Origin: Xanthostigma xanthostigma
Lineage: Eukaryota; Arthropoda; Insecta; Raphidioptera; Raphidiidae
Reading direction: 5' to 3'
DNA length: 64,000 bases
Assembly (NCBI GenBank): GCA_963575645.1
Contig: OY754465.1
Span: 54,149,901 to 54,213,900, forward strand
Every line of letters starts with the position of its first letter. Position 1 is the first letter of the stretch. The position numbers and the translations under genes were made by a program. Shown in pieces: positions 1 to 10,160 of the stretch. A model generated the notes under the pieces. That model had not been told where the DNA came from. It did not search any database and worked only from the letters and a program-made list of their open reading frames with translations.

Positions 1-689
1 GCCCTTGGATGTACATTGTGTTGTTTAATTAACTAAGTCCAATATCATACATTATGTAGTACATATAGATTTGATATTATCATTTTTATAGCGTAGGATT
101 ACTCCTTTTCAAAAAAGTTCCGGACTGCAAAATGTCTGTGGCAGTAGATACTTTATATAGTCCGATAAATTCGATCATCCAACACTACCTTGCAAAACGT
201 TTGTCGGATTAGCGCGGGTCAACTGTACTTCGACATCACAGACACGGAATTTTATTTACATAGAATTCAATACAATTCACTAATAACAAGTATAAAATAT
301 CGAGAAAGGAGATCATCTATTGAAGACGCAACAGATTTAATTCCCATTGTAGTTTTTTGCATTGTTTTTATGTGGATCATGAACTTGAGACGGACTAAAT
401 AAATATTAAATAATTCAGTATTCTTTTTTTACAACGCATTCTTATTTTTAATTATAGCTCATGGTTAGATTAATTCAGTCATGATATACATGGTGTTTAT
501 TGGAACACCGTGGCATAGACAGTTAAAAAATAAGAGATAAAAATTAATTTGCACAAAAAAACTTACGTACTTTCGTTTAAATTATTTTTTGCGCACCTCT
601 CTGAGGACGAAGCGGTTGTAATAACGCTCAGACCGCTATGTCGATTGTGACGAAATTTAATACGGAGATTTTAAACTATGAGGAAGAAC
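1..689. other. unassigned sequence with one small open frame
   Basis: I see no repeat partner for this stretch elsewhere in the window, unlike most of the sequence. A short frame starts at an ATG at 132 and stops at 213. A different frame continues to 402 and ends in a hydrophobic stretch (residues about 49-63, pattern IPIVVFCIVFMWI) followed by basic residues, like a membrane anchor. A frameshift would be needed to join the two. I do not recognise a family; it could be a terminal exon, an old pseudogene or chance. Confidence 0.25.
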
Positions 690-1335
690 ATAAACTACTT
701 TTACCATTCCAACCCACAAGTTGGGAATGGTAGGTAGGTACTAGTTTAGGTCAAAAATCACTTTTCAAAAATTTTACAATATCTTTCCGTTTTGAGGTCT
801 CCCGAATCCAAAAAACATATTTTTGGAAAAACTGTGTGCGTCTGTTAGTCTGTGAACACGATACAGGTCAAACGGATGAGCGGATCGAAACCAAATTTTG
901 GGAGGATGTTTGGTATGCAAATATGAAGAGCCCTATTGTATTTGGGGAAAATCGGCGCATGCCCCGAAGAGATATTTGCTAGAACGGTGCTTTTTATATA
1001 ATAATGGTATACTTTTCATAACGGCTTATTATTTTATTTATTTTTTCAAGAAAGTTTCGTTAAATTTTTTTTCTAAACTTTATAGTTTCGGAAATATTTT
1101 AAAAATAAAAAAATATCAGCCGCTCTTTTGTTTTATGGATCTGTCAGAAATAAACAAGTTCGGCATGCTTTGATTAATGTTTACATGACGTGGAACATAT
1201 TATGTAGATAACCATGGCAACGAATAGCAAATATCATATTGAATACTAGCAATTACCCGCATCACCTCACACGATATCAGAAATTTTATTTTCTTTATTA
1301 TAATCAAATGTCAACATTTTTGAAGTTGGACTGGT
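690..1335. repeat. dispersed repeat H, copy 1
   Basis: This stretch matches 53335-53912 along most of its length and 34093-34310 over its first third. Shared landmarks are the run around CATATTTTTGGAAAAA, the GAGCGGAT block and the GGGAGGATGTTT block. Near 1246 an ACTAGCAATTACCCGC string looks like a Helitron 3' end read on the minus strand (end CTAGT), and the same string, slightly changed, is in the 53.8-kb copy. It is probably a non-autonomous element; class uncertain. Confidence 0.6.
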
Positions 1336-1597
1336 CCCGTCGCCCAATTGGCTGGAGTTTTTTCTCAAAAATTAACCCCTAAGGTGGTTAAATGCCCTCT
1401 TATAAATTAAAATTAAAAGTGGGTGTTCCGATATGTGAAATATTGATGCACCCAAATTGTGTAAATGGTACACGTTTACAAGTGTCTCATCTGCGGTGAA
1501 GATATTGTTAGGGCTATTATAATTAGTGGCAAATCTAAAGGAGACAGTGTTTTAATATCACGAATACCAATTATACCAACGGATTTGCCTTCTCAGT

Positions 1598-2433
1598 TTA
1601 AGGAGGTTGAGGCGTTAAACGAAGATAATGACAAAAATCTGAAATAAAGTTTTTTTAATAGATTTTTTGTGACAAAATTTTCTGTAAAAAATCCAAAATC
1701 ATTAGGAGATTTATAAAGTCAAAAATTAAAAAAAACTTTTATATGTAGTCTTATGGAAAATATGTCAACCCAGCATAAAAAACGGTGCATTTTATTTTTT
1801 TGCAAATAACCAAATAATGTCAGCAGTTTCGAAAACTAACTATGTAAAGCATCGATGTCTTACGCATATTCTAATTTTTTTCTGTAAAAAATCCAAAATC
1901 ATTAGGAGATTTATAAAGTCAAAAATTAAAAAAAACTTTTATATGTAGTCTTATGGAAAATATGTCAACCTAGCATGCAAACGGTGCATTTTAATTTTTT
2001 GCAAATAACCAAATAATGTCAGCAGTTTCGAAAACTAACTATGTAAAGCATCGATGTCTTACGCATATTCTAATTTTAATTAAGAGACTTTTAATCAATT
2101 AAAAAAAAAATTAAACCTTAGCACTTTTCGATTATGGACTTTTATTCTTGACAATTTTAACTGAATGTTCAACTTTTTAATGATTTAGTTTAAATTTTTA
2201 TTACTTCTAATTTCTTTTTTTAATTATTTACTGCAAAAAAATATGTAAATACGGATATTTACATAAATTTATTTTTTCTAACCTAACTTAGCACAAAAAA
2301 TTCAAAAGCTAGTATGACAATAATTTATTGGTATCATCGACTTATAACGTTTTGTAAAAATGTATTATGGAAAAGTTCCCATTTAGAATTCGACTTACTT
2401 TTGATTGGGACTGTAACGCATCAACTTCCTTAA
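1598..2433. mobile_element. TTAA-flanked DNA transposon (family B), copy 1
   Basis: The element occupies 1602-2429 and is flanked by TTAA at 1598-1601 and 2430-2433. Terminal inverted repeats are GGAGGTTGAGGCGTTA on the left and its near complement on the right. It splits the Helitron helicase frame: removing it and one TTAA restores the reading QFK-ILQFP, which proves insertion and the TTAA duplication. TTAA targeting is typical of piggyBac and Kolobok superfamilies, but no transposase is encoded, so it is non-autonomous. Other copies: 46118-46829 (inverted) and a broken one at about 13024-13680. Confidence 0.85.
1681..2076. repeat. tandem duplication of a 200-base unit
   Basis: Two near-identical units begin at 1681 and 1881, both opening with TCTGTAAAAAATCCAAAATC and closing near the CATCGATGTCTTACGC string. 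The duplication lies inside family B copy 1. The inverted copy at 46 kb has only one unit, so the duplication is specific to this copy. Confidence 0.85.
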
Positions 2434-2689
2434 AATATTACAATTTCCATTAAAAAACTGCTTTCGGACGAACAATAAATAAAGCCCTGCATGGGCAAAC
2501 AAGATAGGTGGCATTCATTTAGAAATACGGATTTTTCGCACGGCCAGCTGTATGTGGCTTGCTCACGTGTATCGAATCCACAAAATGTGTATGTTTTTGC
2601 AAAAGATGGTAAAACAAAAAACACTGCTTTAAGGGCCGTCTTAAAATCAGAGTCTTGCTTGAATTTACGAACTTTTTAATCAATTATAT

Positions 2690-2728
2690 CAATTGTACTC
2701 ACTAACGAAGTCGCGGGTAAAAGCTAGT
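2690..2728 (+). other. Helitron 3' terminus
   Basis: The sequence ACGAAGTCGCGGGTAAAAG ends in CTAG at 2724-2727 followed by T, the expected Helitron 3' end (CTRR before a host T). It lies 48 bases after the helicase stop, so it is the end of the same element. Confidence 0.7.
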
Positions 2729-2755
2729 CTCTCAATAAATTTAATATTGGGTCCA

Positions 2756-3333
2756 GTACGAAAACTCGATGTGCCCAAATTTTGACTTTTTCACATATAC
2801 GCGTCATAGTAACTGGTGTAGAATTACTGTATTACTATCTCATTTTGTATACACGACCCTGTAATTATTTTTTAAAAAACTCCTCCCAGACACCCTTCTT
2901 CACTGCGCTAAAAAAAACGCCATTGCATCGACACAATCCCATAATTGTTTTTTTAAAGAACTCCCTCAAACGCCTTCCCCTTTCCACTGCGCAAAAATAT
3001 TTTATAAAAATCAATTTTCCGCACCTAAAACGGCTAATAACACTAAGATGAAGGAAGGTTTCGGTTGAGGCTCATAAAATAAGCTTTACCAGTGTTTCGC
3101 TAGTGGCCAACGTTTCGAAAAATTGAGGCCCTGAAGATGAAAATAAATTTTTCGAAACGTTGGCCACTAGCGAAACACTGGTAAAGCTTATTTTATGATC
3201 CTCAACCAAAACCTTCCTTCATCTTAATGTTCTATTGGATCAACACTACCTTATGCTAATAACACTGTTACATGTTATATAAAATAATAATTGTGTAATT
3301 CAAATAGCTATTTTGCACATCGAGTTTTCGTAC
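2756..3333. mobile_element. TIR element with an internal palindrome
   Basis: A perfect 19-base inverted repeat, GTACGAAAACTCGATGTGC, stands at 2756-2774 and, complemented, at 3315-3333. If the outer G and C are excluded, a TA duplication flanks the element, as in Tc1/mariner-like insertions. No coding sequence is visible. Most of the right half is the long palindrome described separately. Confidence 0.75.
3045..3225. repeat. 80-bp-arm palindrome with hammerhead-like centre
   Basis: Arms 3045-3124 and 3146-3225 are almost perfectly complementary (a few mismatches), with a 21-base loop. At the centre, CTGAAGA (3131-3137), a small stem-loop, and GAAAC (3154-3158) follow the order of the hammerhead ribozyme core (CUGANGA, stem II, GAAA). 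A half copy without the left arm is at 55172-55275. Penelope-like retroelements are known to carry such motifs in their terminal repeats, so this may be a head-to-head pair of such ends. Confidence 0.7.
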
Positions 3334-3999
3334 ACGAACCTTTAATATTGATATTACTTACATTGATTATGACTACACAGAATTCCCAGTGAACATGGAC
3401 GAGTTACAAGGAGTCACCGGTTAAATCAATAATGAATAATAATTGATCACGTATGTTATCACTCCACTACCGCAATGAACAACACCGGCCGGCAACTTCA
3501 ATAACAATAGACGAACGGTTTATGTTAGTTAGCGTGTTCACCAAACGTAATACGTATAATGTTGATGAAGAGACCGATCGCGGACAGCTGGGTTCGTTCT
3601 CTCTCTAGAACGCTGCAACGTGTGGGCATCTCACGGAATACTGAGCCGCGCTATGCGAAAGATAAAAGTTTGTTGATATTATTTATTTCCCATCGTCCAA
3701 GAAAGGCGCTCTCGCGGCGGACCACGAACTTGCACACTGCTATTCGCTATGTGCAACATCAAAGCGGAGACATCTAGCGTTATTTATCGGCGAACCCACT
3801 GCTACTAAAATACATTATGTCAAATGGGACAACAAGTAAAACGTGAATTAAAATTAAAGTTAATGATAAAAGTGAAAAGTATGGATGCTATATTAAAAAC
3901 GGGTTTTGAAAAAATAAATCATTCTTTAAATTTTCACCCTCAAACTGTGCCAAAGGGTAAAGCTATCGCTGTGTAATTGATGTTGTTTCAGCTAGATTT

Positions 4000-5728
4000 T
4001 CTAAAGTGGAATAAAAATTCTAGACAGTGTTGTCCTGTGTACGGAAAATATTGCACCTATTCCTGTAAATGTCAAAGCAGTTTTCATCTTGAAAAGAAAA
4101 ATAAATAGTCTAATTTTTAGATATTTGAATTTTTTGTGAAACTGTCAATTTGTTCTGAAAATAATTATAAGTCTCAAATGATACACCAGAAAGATTTCTT
4201 AGCTGTTTATCATTTGTAACTGTTCCTTGAAAAGTAATTGAATCATCAACAAATTCATTGTACATCACAATCAGGTTCAACTGCTGTATCGACATTCGAC
4301 AAACTATTTTTGAGGCGTACCTCGAGTTGCCAGGCCTTAAAATTCAAAAGCCGGATTCGGCGCTGTATTAGGCCGGACATTTTGCCCTAAAAGCCGGACA
4401 TACATTTTTTAAAAGTCAAACACACCTTTTTAAAGCCGAACATCACATTTAAAATAAAAAAAACTCAGTTAGGTTCGTAATAAAGTTGTTTATTAATTAT
4501 TTAATGTGAATCACAGATTTGTTATAAAATTAACAACATTAACAGTTCTACGCACCTATTATTATCATTTGTATTTATACCTATGATATTGATGAAGTGA
4601 AAAATGGTCAGTCTTCTGTAATCTATTAATAGGTAAATTAAAAAAAAACAAAACAAATATAACAAAATACTAAAAGTTTTTGTTAACCAAATCAAAAACG
4701 TATATTCATTCTTTTGGATAAAAACAAAAAGATCTTTATTAAAAAATAGCAATTTCAAACTCTTGAAAAATATCAAAAAGTCTATAATTAAAAGTACATA
4801 GGCCAAAAGCCTAACAAAAGCCGGACACGACCATAAAAAGCCAGACGCCTACAACCCTGGGCGTACCACACTTCTGATTTCTAAACTGTTTTGTGGTATT
4901 TATTTCAATTAATCTCAGTTTGAGTTTGAGCATCACAAGTATTAGAGCCTTTTTGAATAATGTTATTACAAAACAGTATTTTTTTAACACTAGGTATTAC
5001 AATAAGCAAAAATATCAGCTTGGCATTCTACATCATTTCTGCTTTTGGTACTCGAATCAACAATCATTAAATTGCCATGTACACTGTCAGTTATTTTCAT
5101 ACACTGAACATTTATCTTCCGTATTTGCAGCACTTTTTGAATTGAGACTTGAATCTTTATTATTTTTTGAACTTGAACCCACTAATGAAATATTTTGTAG
5201 CCTACGTTTAATGAAACGTTGATGTCTTGTCAAAACTTGATTCTCATTTAATTTTGGTTTCCTTTGAGGTGAAGAAAATTTGCTGGATACGTAATTAGGA
5301 CCCAGTTCTTCTTCTCCCTTTTTGTTCCCAATGAAATGTGCACTGCAAATTAGATCTCTTGTGATGTAGGATTCCAAATGGATGTACGTATATCCACTAA
5401 AAAATAAAAGATACGTCTTATTTTATTAATTTAATAACAAAATTCAAGTTGTATTTTCATAAAAATTATTAAATTTCATTATTCTTATATTTATTTTATA
5501 TGAAATATATATTTTCATAGTGTGTTCACATGAATTTTTTTGGAACATTATTGTCAATGTAAAATTAAGGTTATGATACTTACTTCTGCTTTTTCACGAT
5601 GGAAATCCATTTTTATCTTTGAATTAACTTATGCTTATATTTTGAGAAACAATAAAAGCTAACATCACTATTTTTTAATGTATTATTAGTTATTACAATT
5701 TAATAATGCAGCATTTACGAACTGTCAT
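4000..5728 (-). pseudogene. THAP-domain transposase with intron, broken
   Basis: Exon 1 starts at an ATG at 5728 (reads MTVRKCCII) and ends at 5584 before a GTAAGT donor. Exon 2 starts at 5396 after a TTTTTTAG acceptor; the joined frame reads VKKQNGYTYIHLESYI then ICSAHFIG and GPNYVSSKF, the second half of a THAP zinc finger (C-x2-H). Exon 1 has a frameshift and an in-frame stop, and the second zinc cysteine is lost. Beyond the hAT insertion the frame continues at 4295-4110 (LRNLSGVSFETYNYF). About 4109-4010, it reads MKTALTFTGIGAIFSVHRTT, resembling the helix-turn-helix before DDE_Tnp_4 nucleases. The DDE catalytic region is not recognisable, so it is truncated as well. Confidence 0.75.
4322..4859. 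mobile_element. hAT-type MITE, GCCGGACA family, copy 1
   Basis: An 8-base TSD, GGCGTACC, stands at 4314-4321 and 4860-4867. Ends are related to CAGGGTTGCCA, a common hAT terminus, and both ends carry repeats of AAAGCCGGACA. It is inserted in the THAP transposase remnant, so it is younger. The longer relative at 36473-37851 shares both ends and much of the interior. Confidence 0.85.
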
Positions 5729-5935
5729 TTTTCACCTTAGGTTTATGTCAATGGTACACGAGCAGAAGGTTTGCTATCTTTCGCCGCTACGTGCGCATTG
5801 TCGTTCAACGCCTTCGTTCCAAGCAGCTGCACATAGCGAATATATATCGGTTGCACATTTAATCCTTAACCTTGGATTAACCTAATCCAGGGATGACTAA
5901 AATTTGTTTCGTCTTATACAATATGCATTTATATA

Positions 5936-6506
5936 CAGTATGTAAACATGTAAGGTGCACATAGGGAAATTAACATTGGGAAAAAATGACTGGATCAGCG
6001 TGAGCCTTGAAATCTTGTTTTTCAATTTGACAGATAATATCCTTTTGCAAAATGAATGTGTATACTACCGAAGAAAATATTCAAATGATTACAACATAAT
6101 CGGACTTTTTTTATTAATGGGACATTAAATTCCCAAAAATACTTAAATATGGTGCGAGATCAAATATCTCCGCCTATTCGTGTTGAACCTAAAGACATTG
6201 GGTCACTGATTTACCAACGCGCATACGTCATACCAGTCAGATAATTTTTGAATGAAATGTTTACAAACAGATAGAGTTGTTTTTTTGTTTTATTTTTGTA
6301 CAAAAAAAATTAAAATGATTTATAAGAGCTTTTTATTATTAAAAAAGCCAAGAAAAATAAAAATCAATCAAAATAAAATAGAAATCCTCAAGATTACCAC
6401 GATAATTCAATAGAAATAACAATTAATGCAGTCATGGCTAACTCTGATCCAAGTATGTTTTCCCAATACTAATTTCCCTATATGCACCTTACGCGTTTAC
6501 ATACTG
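5936..6506. mobile_element. Tc1/mariner-like MITE
   Basis: Terminal inverted repeats of about 50 bases, starting CAGTATGTAAAC and including the TAGGGAAATTA block, agree with about 6 mismatches. A TA dinucleotide flanks each side (5934-5935 and 6507-6508), the duplicated target of Tc1/mariner elements. The 571-base interior has no transposase frame. It is inserted near the 5' end of a Helitron. Confidence 0.85.
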
Positions 6507-6679
6507 TATATAAAATTCCCGTGTCACAATTTTGGCCGGGCTAATCTCCGAAAACAGTGTACAGATTTTAATGAAATTTTGTAAATGTGTCTTGCTTGGT
6601 GCAACTAACGCTATAGTTTTTATTAAATATTTTGTACAAAATTACGGTATTTTCTTAAAAAACCTGTTTCAGTAACATA

Positions 6680-6850
6680 TAGCGACATCTGATAGAATTT
6701 ACTCAAAGCTATTAGTTCAGAAGCAAACAAAAGAAAGCCGTGTTAGTACACAGTAGCGACATCTGATACAATTCGCTCGAAGCTATATTAGTGCAGAAGC
6801 AAATCTGGTAGAATTTGCTCAAAGCTATTAGTTCAGACGCCGTGTCGCCA
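6680..6850 (+). repeat. Helitron minisatellite block 1
   Basis: About 2.5 units of a roughly 70-75-base repeat with core TAGCGACATCTGATAGAATT, then GCTCAAAGCTATTAGTTCAG and AAGCAAA. The same unit recurs at 8341-8486, 11965-12110 (complement), 12400-12520 (complement) and 15725-15905 (complement). It is the variable interior of this Helitron family. Confidence 0.85.
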
Positions 6851-6868
6851 ACGAAATACATTTTGCAG

Positions 6869-7799
6869 AATGAGCCTTTTTCCTGAGAATAGTGCAGCGA
6901 AAGTGTCACGAGAGGCAGCACTAGTAGTAGGGACAAACATAAAATATTTACATGCAAACCAATGTTATTTACGTGATATTATTTTATTATTTAAAAATAT
7001 AAATCTGAAATAAAAAAGAAATTTGAACTTGTACAATGCCAACGAAGCATTGCAGTTTTGCTAATTGTACGTCGGATAATCGATATCCAGAAGAGAACGT
7101 GTTTTTTATACCATTTATAAAACCTCATATTGATGAGGTTAGATGTAATAAGTGGATACATGCTTCGAGGAGAGTGGATTTAACAGTGCAAAAAATTAAT
7201 AAAAGATTTCCAAAATATTAAATACTAAACTAACTGATAAACTTATCACTGAGAGTCATCATTTACATATGTTATCGAAATTATTTTTAAAATTAATTAA
7301 ATGAATAAAAAATGAATAGTAAATTTTTGACAGTTTATTACCATTGATTAGAATGAGATATAACCTCAATCTTTTATTAAATTATATTCATTTATTATAT
7401 TTAATTAAATTTATTTTATTACCATATATTTTTTATTCATATTTCATTTGGAAATAAATCTGAAATTCATAATTATTTTCAATTTCTCTTATTACAGTTT
7501 GAATTTATCGCTAATATTTTACTAGAGTCTGCATACTAGCCTGTCTATTAATTCATTTTTTTTCCAGATACTTTTAAATTACGACACGCAAGCCAACGTT
7601 TTAATGTTACTACATTGTTATCTTTTACAGTTGCAAATTTTAGTTTTGCTCCAGGAACATCATCTTCTGTTAAAAACATTTTTTTTCAAGTAGGTACACT
7701 TTAATGTGTGTTTATATGGGGATTTGACAGTGTTTGTCCCTACCGAACTACTAGCGCTACTAGTGAGTGATTTTTCGTACTTCAGGAAAAAGGCTCATT
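6869..7799. mobile_element. THAP-encoding DNA element inside a Helitron
   Basis: Perfect 18-base TIRs, AATGAGCCTTTTTCCTGA, lie at 6869-6886 and 7782-7799. A second, subterminal 13-base pair, GTAGGGACAAACA, lies at 6927-6939 and 7731-7743. Paired terminal and subterminal repeats recall P-element architecture, and the element encodes a THAP N-terminus, as P transposases do. No clear 8-base TSD is visible. At 931 bases it is an internally deleted, non-autonomous copy. Confidence 0.75.
7036..7221 (+). pseudogene. THAP zinc-finger N-terminus of a transposase
   Basis: A 61-codon frame from the ATG at 7036 reads MPTKHCSFANCTS at its start and CNKWIHASRR in its middle. M-x4-C-x4-C is the first half of the THAP C2CH zinc finger, and the W of KWIHA is the invariant THAP tryptophan. 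The expected C-x2-H second half is absent before the stop. It may lie in a lost exon, since P-type transposases have introns. It sits just inside the left TIR of its element, the expected position for a transposase start. Confidence 0.75.
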
Positions 7800-8029
7800 A
7801 GATCTATCGCACCCGGATGAAACCGCGACGGTCCGACAGTATTTATATAAATTATTGTATTGTCTTGGGTTCTTATAACGTGTGTAAAATTTCAATTTAT
7901 TCAGACGTCTGGAAGTTGATGAAAATTAATTTGAAAGATTCCATTACATAAATAGATAGATACATACAGGTGAAGTTAATAATAAAAGCGTGTTAAAATG
8001 GCCAAGTATTTTACCACGAACGTCACTGG

Positions 8030-8340
8030 CGTATGAAACGTACAATCAATGTAGATACACGGTGTAGTACGTACGCCGGGCGCACGGGGCCGCGAATTGG
8101 GTTTGTCGTATGAGTCACTCGCGTTCACCCGCCACCACTCTTTCTCTATCTCTTTTTCAATCTATACAGATTGCCTCTCGAAACCGATCAACAGTGGACA
8201 CTTTCTCCTCGTTTTTTCAGGTCTTTCAGTATACTGAAAATTTTCCCATGACTATTTTTATTCCCGTAGCGCGCAATTATTTAATTTAAAAACTATACGC
8301 AGTATTCAGGGTTCAGCGCGCGGAAAATCTTCGAATCTTT
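8030..8340. other. unassigned GC-richer, CpG-bearing stretch
   Basis: This stretch is richer in CG dinucleotides than its surroundings (for example around 8070-8130) and has no match elsewhere in the window. A pyrimidine-rich run follows at 8140-8170. It could be a promoter-like or unique segment, but no exon or element is recognisable. Confidence 0.2.
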
Positions 8341-8486
8341 AGTAACACGTAGCGACATCTCATAGAATTCATTCAAAGCTATTAGTTCAGAAGCAAACAA
8401 AAAATACTGTTTTAGTACCGAGTAGCGACATCTGATAGAATTTGCTCAAAGCTATTAGTTCAGAAGCAAATCTGGTAGAATTTGTT
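8341..8486 (+). repeat. Helitron minisatellite block 2
   Basis: Two units of the TAGCGACATCT...AGCTATTAGTTCAGAAGC repeat, without recognisable Helitron ends. It is either a remnant of a Helitron or transferred minisatellite sequence. Confidence 0.7.
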
Positions 8487-8587
8487 TGTAATTTAACGAC
8501 CGTTGTACAGGCATCTAAAGCAGCAATTTTAAAAAGGGTTGTGCAAAAACATATTTACTCCTGCCGTCATATTTTGATATGTCACGC

Positions 8588-9091
8588 AATAGGTCATATG
8601 CATAAAACTCCAAATTGGTTAAAATTTTTATTTCGAAATATATTTTAGTTCTTGATCATAACGTAATGGTTATTTTATTAATCTAATCACTGAAAAAAAT
8701 ACAAATAATAAAAAAGAAATGTAGAAAATAAGCGCTATTTTCGAATTTTCAAAACGCATCGTGACGTCAGAGTATATATCAACAACAGTTTTCATGACGA
8801 CTGTGTCGTCTCACAGTAAGATTATGTCAGTATTTAGAGAAAACAACAAATAAACTTCATTTAGAACATTGACAATTTGACATCAAGGTTGGCATGCATC
8901 CGTATATCATGACGTCACATAAGCCCGCGAACATGGCCGATTGTTTAAACTGTCTATTTTTGAATGTGGAATTTAATATTTTTTTCTTATGATAATATTA
9001 CATTTTTAAATGATTATCAATTTTTTTCCGTATTATGGTTGACTAAATAATCTATTAAAAATATAAAAAAAAATCATGCATACGACCTATT
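8588..9091 (+). mobile_element. 504-base MITE, AATAGGTCATATGCAT family, copy 1
   Basis: The ends are AATAGGTCATATGCAT (8588-8603) and its near complement ending at 9091. A second copy lies inverted at 14071-14575 and matches along the whole length, with small differences. The interior includes TGACGTCA-like sites and a block reading ACAGTCGTC in both copies. No coding sequence. No convincing TSD. Confidence 0.85.
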
Positions 9092-9867
9092 AACGCAAAA
9101 CTTCAGTCAACTGATTGCTAAGCTTTCAAATTTTGAGGTTATGTGTGGCTGTCATCGCAATCGAAGCTGAATGTTTACCAGGACCGTATATTAACTTTTA
9201 ATCATAGATAGGTAAAATCGGGTGACGATAAATCGATACAATGACTTCAATAACGTTCAAATTAAAAAATTTAATGAATAACGGTTGAATTTCGACCACT
9301 TGGCGATCACTTGTTTAAACAAATGACCTTATGAATAATGTGTGAGTGCATATCGCAAACTTGGTAAGTAAACAATATCATATTACAAAATAATGCACGC
9401 AGTTTTTGTTGTTTTGATGATATTAATCCAAATAAGTAGTTAGAAAACTATAGAGTTCGGATTTATAACCTGAGGGAAATCCATTTGTTAGTTGTTAAGA
9501 CAAAGCTATTAACTAATATAACAAACTAGCAGTTTAGCGATGTTACGAGAGATATGGAATTCACTCCATCCTAATAAAACAGATGCTGGAGAGTTTATTC
9601 TGTAATTATCTCTAATAAAATCTAAACCGCAGCAAAACTAGTATAGTACATAGAACATACTTGCAGACTGAACTAATATTTAACAGCCAACATCTGCAAA
9701 TATGAAAACTTAATTTATTATCGCATACGAAACTATGTACTAAGTTCGCGTCGTTCAGTTGGTTACACTGGCTACACTGAAGGAGCAATAACAAGATAAG
9801 GTTTCCACATAACCTTCTAATCTACTTGGTTAATAATTTGTTTAAAAATTAAACATTCATTTTTAAC
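9092..9867. other. stretch without recognised element
   Basis: AT-rich sequence with no recognised coding similarity and no clear internal repeat. A GGTAAGTA string at about 9362-9369 resembles a splice donor, but no matching exon is identified. Confidence 0.3.
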
Positions 9868-10160
9868 GTTGCCGCGATAGGATTCTAGCGTAATATTAGT
9901 TTTTAAAATCCTTCGAATTTTCAAGCGCTTCATTACTGCGCCAAAAAGTATGTTGAATTCAAGCGCGTGTTTGCGTAGTACACAGCATTATCTACTTAAT
10001 TGTTTGCATTAAAATTAAATAAAATAACAATTTTATATCGTAATAGTGACGCGAAAGGACTCTAGTAGTATTAGTTTTTTAAACCCTTCAAGTTCTCAAG
10101 CGCTTTATTACTGCGTCAAAGATTAAAGCGCATTTATTACTGCGCCAAAGAGTAAAGCGC
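9868..10160 (+). repeat. tandem-like repeat F
   Basis: Two related blocks, about 9868-9985 and 10045-10160, share the order GATTCTAGCGTAATATTAG (variant in the second), CAAGCGCTT and ATTACTGCGCCAAA. The complement of this block is at 12270-12390. The second block has extra short repeats of AAAGCGCATTTATTACTGCG type. Confidence 0.65.

Larger units (their letters stand above)
1390..2679 (+). pseudogene. Helitron helicase C-terminal remnant, interrupted
   Basis: Translated pieces match, in order, the end of the Helitron (PIF1-like) helicase. A frame at about 1411-1490 reads KVGVPI then NGTRLQV. After a frameshift, 1498-1600 reads GEDIVRAIIISGK then ISRIPIIPTDLP and QFK. After the inserted element (1602-2429) the frame resumes with LQFPLK, and 2536-2679 gives FSHGQLYVACSRVSNPQNVY then the GKTKN block and a stop. 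The FSHGQLYVACSRV block is the most conserved C-terminal motif of these helicases. At least one frameshift, an in-frame stop and an 828-base insertion make it dead. The ATPase Walker motifs are not present. A Helitron 3' end follows at 2727. Confidence 0.85.
3742..5841 (-). mobile_element. THAP-type DNA transposon, possible limits
   Basis: A 14-base inverted repeat, ATTCGCTATGTGCA, lies at 3742-3755 and 5828-5841 and brackets the broken THAP transposase gene. I propose these as its termini or subterminal repeats. The true ends could lie a little outside. A hAT element (4322-4859) is inserted in it. Confidence 0.45.
5911..7840 (+). mobile_element. non-autonomous Helitron carrying two later insertions
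   Basis: Pieces at about 5911-5933, 6509-6868 and 7800-7840 together match, in order, the Helitrons at 11900-12249 and 15655-16739 (both minus). The 5' part contains the TTAATGAAATTTTGTAAA-type block, the middle is the minisatellite, and the right end reads CACCCGGATGAAACCGCGAC then GGTCCGACAGT, a decayed ...CCGCTAGT terminus. A mariner-like MITE and a THAP element split it. The 5' limit is approximate. Confidence 0.65.

Noticed and set aside
9355-9372. Splice donor of a host gene
   Set aside because: A single GTAAGT string with no exon, branch site or partner acceptor that I can support.
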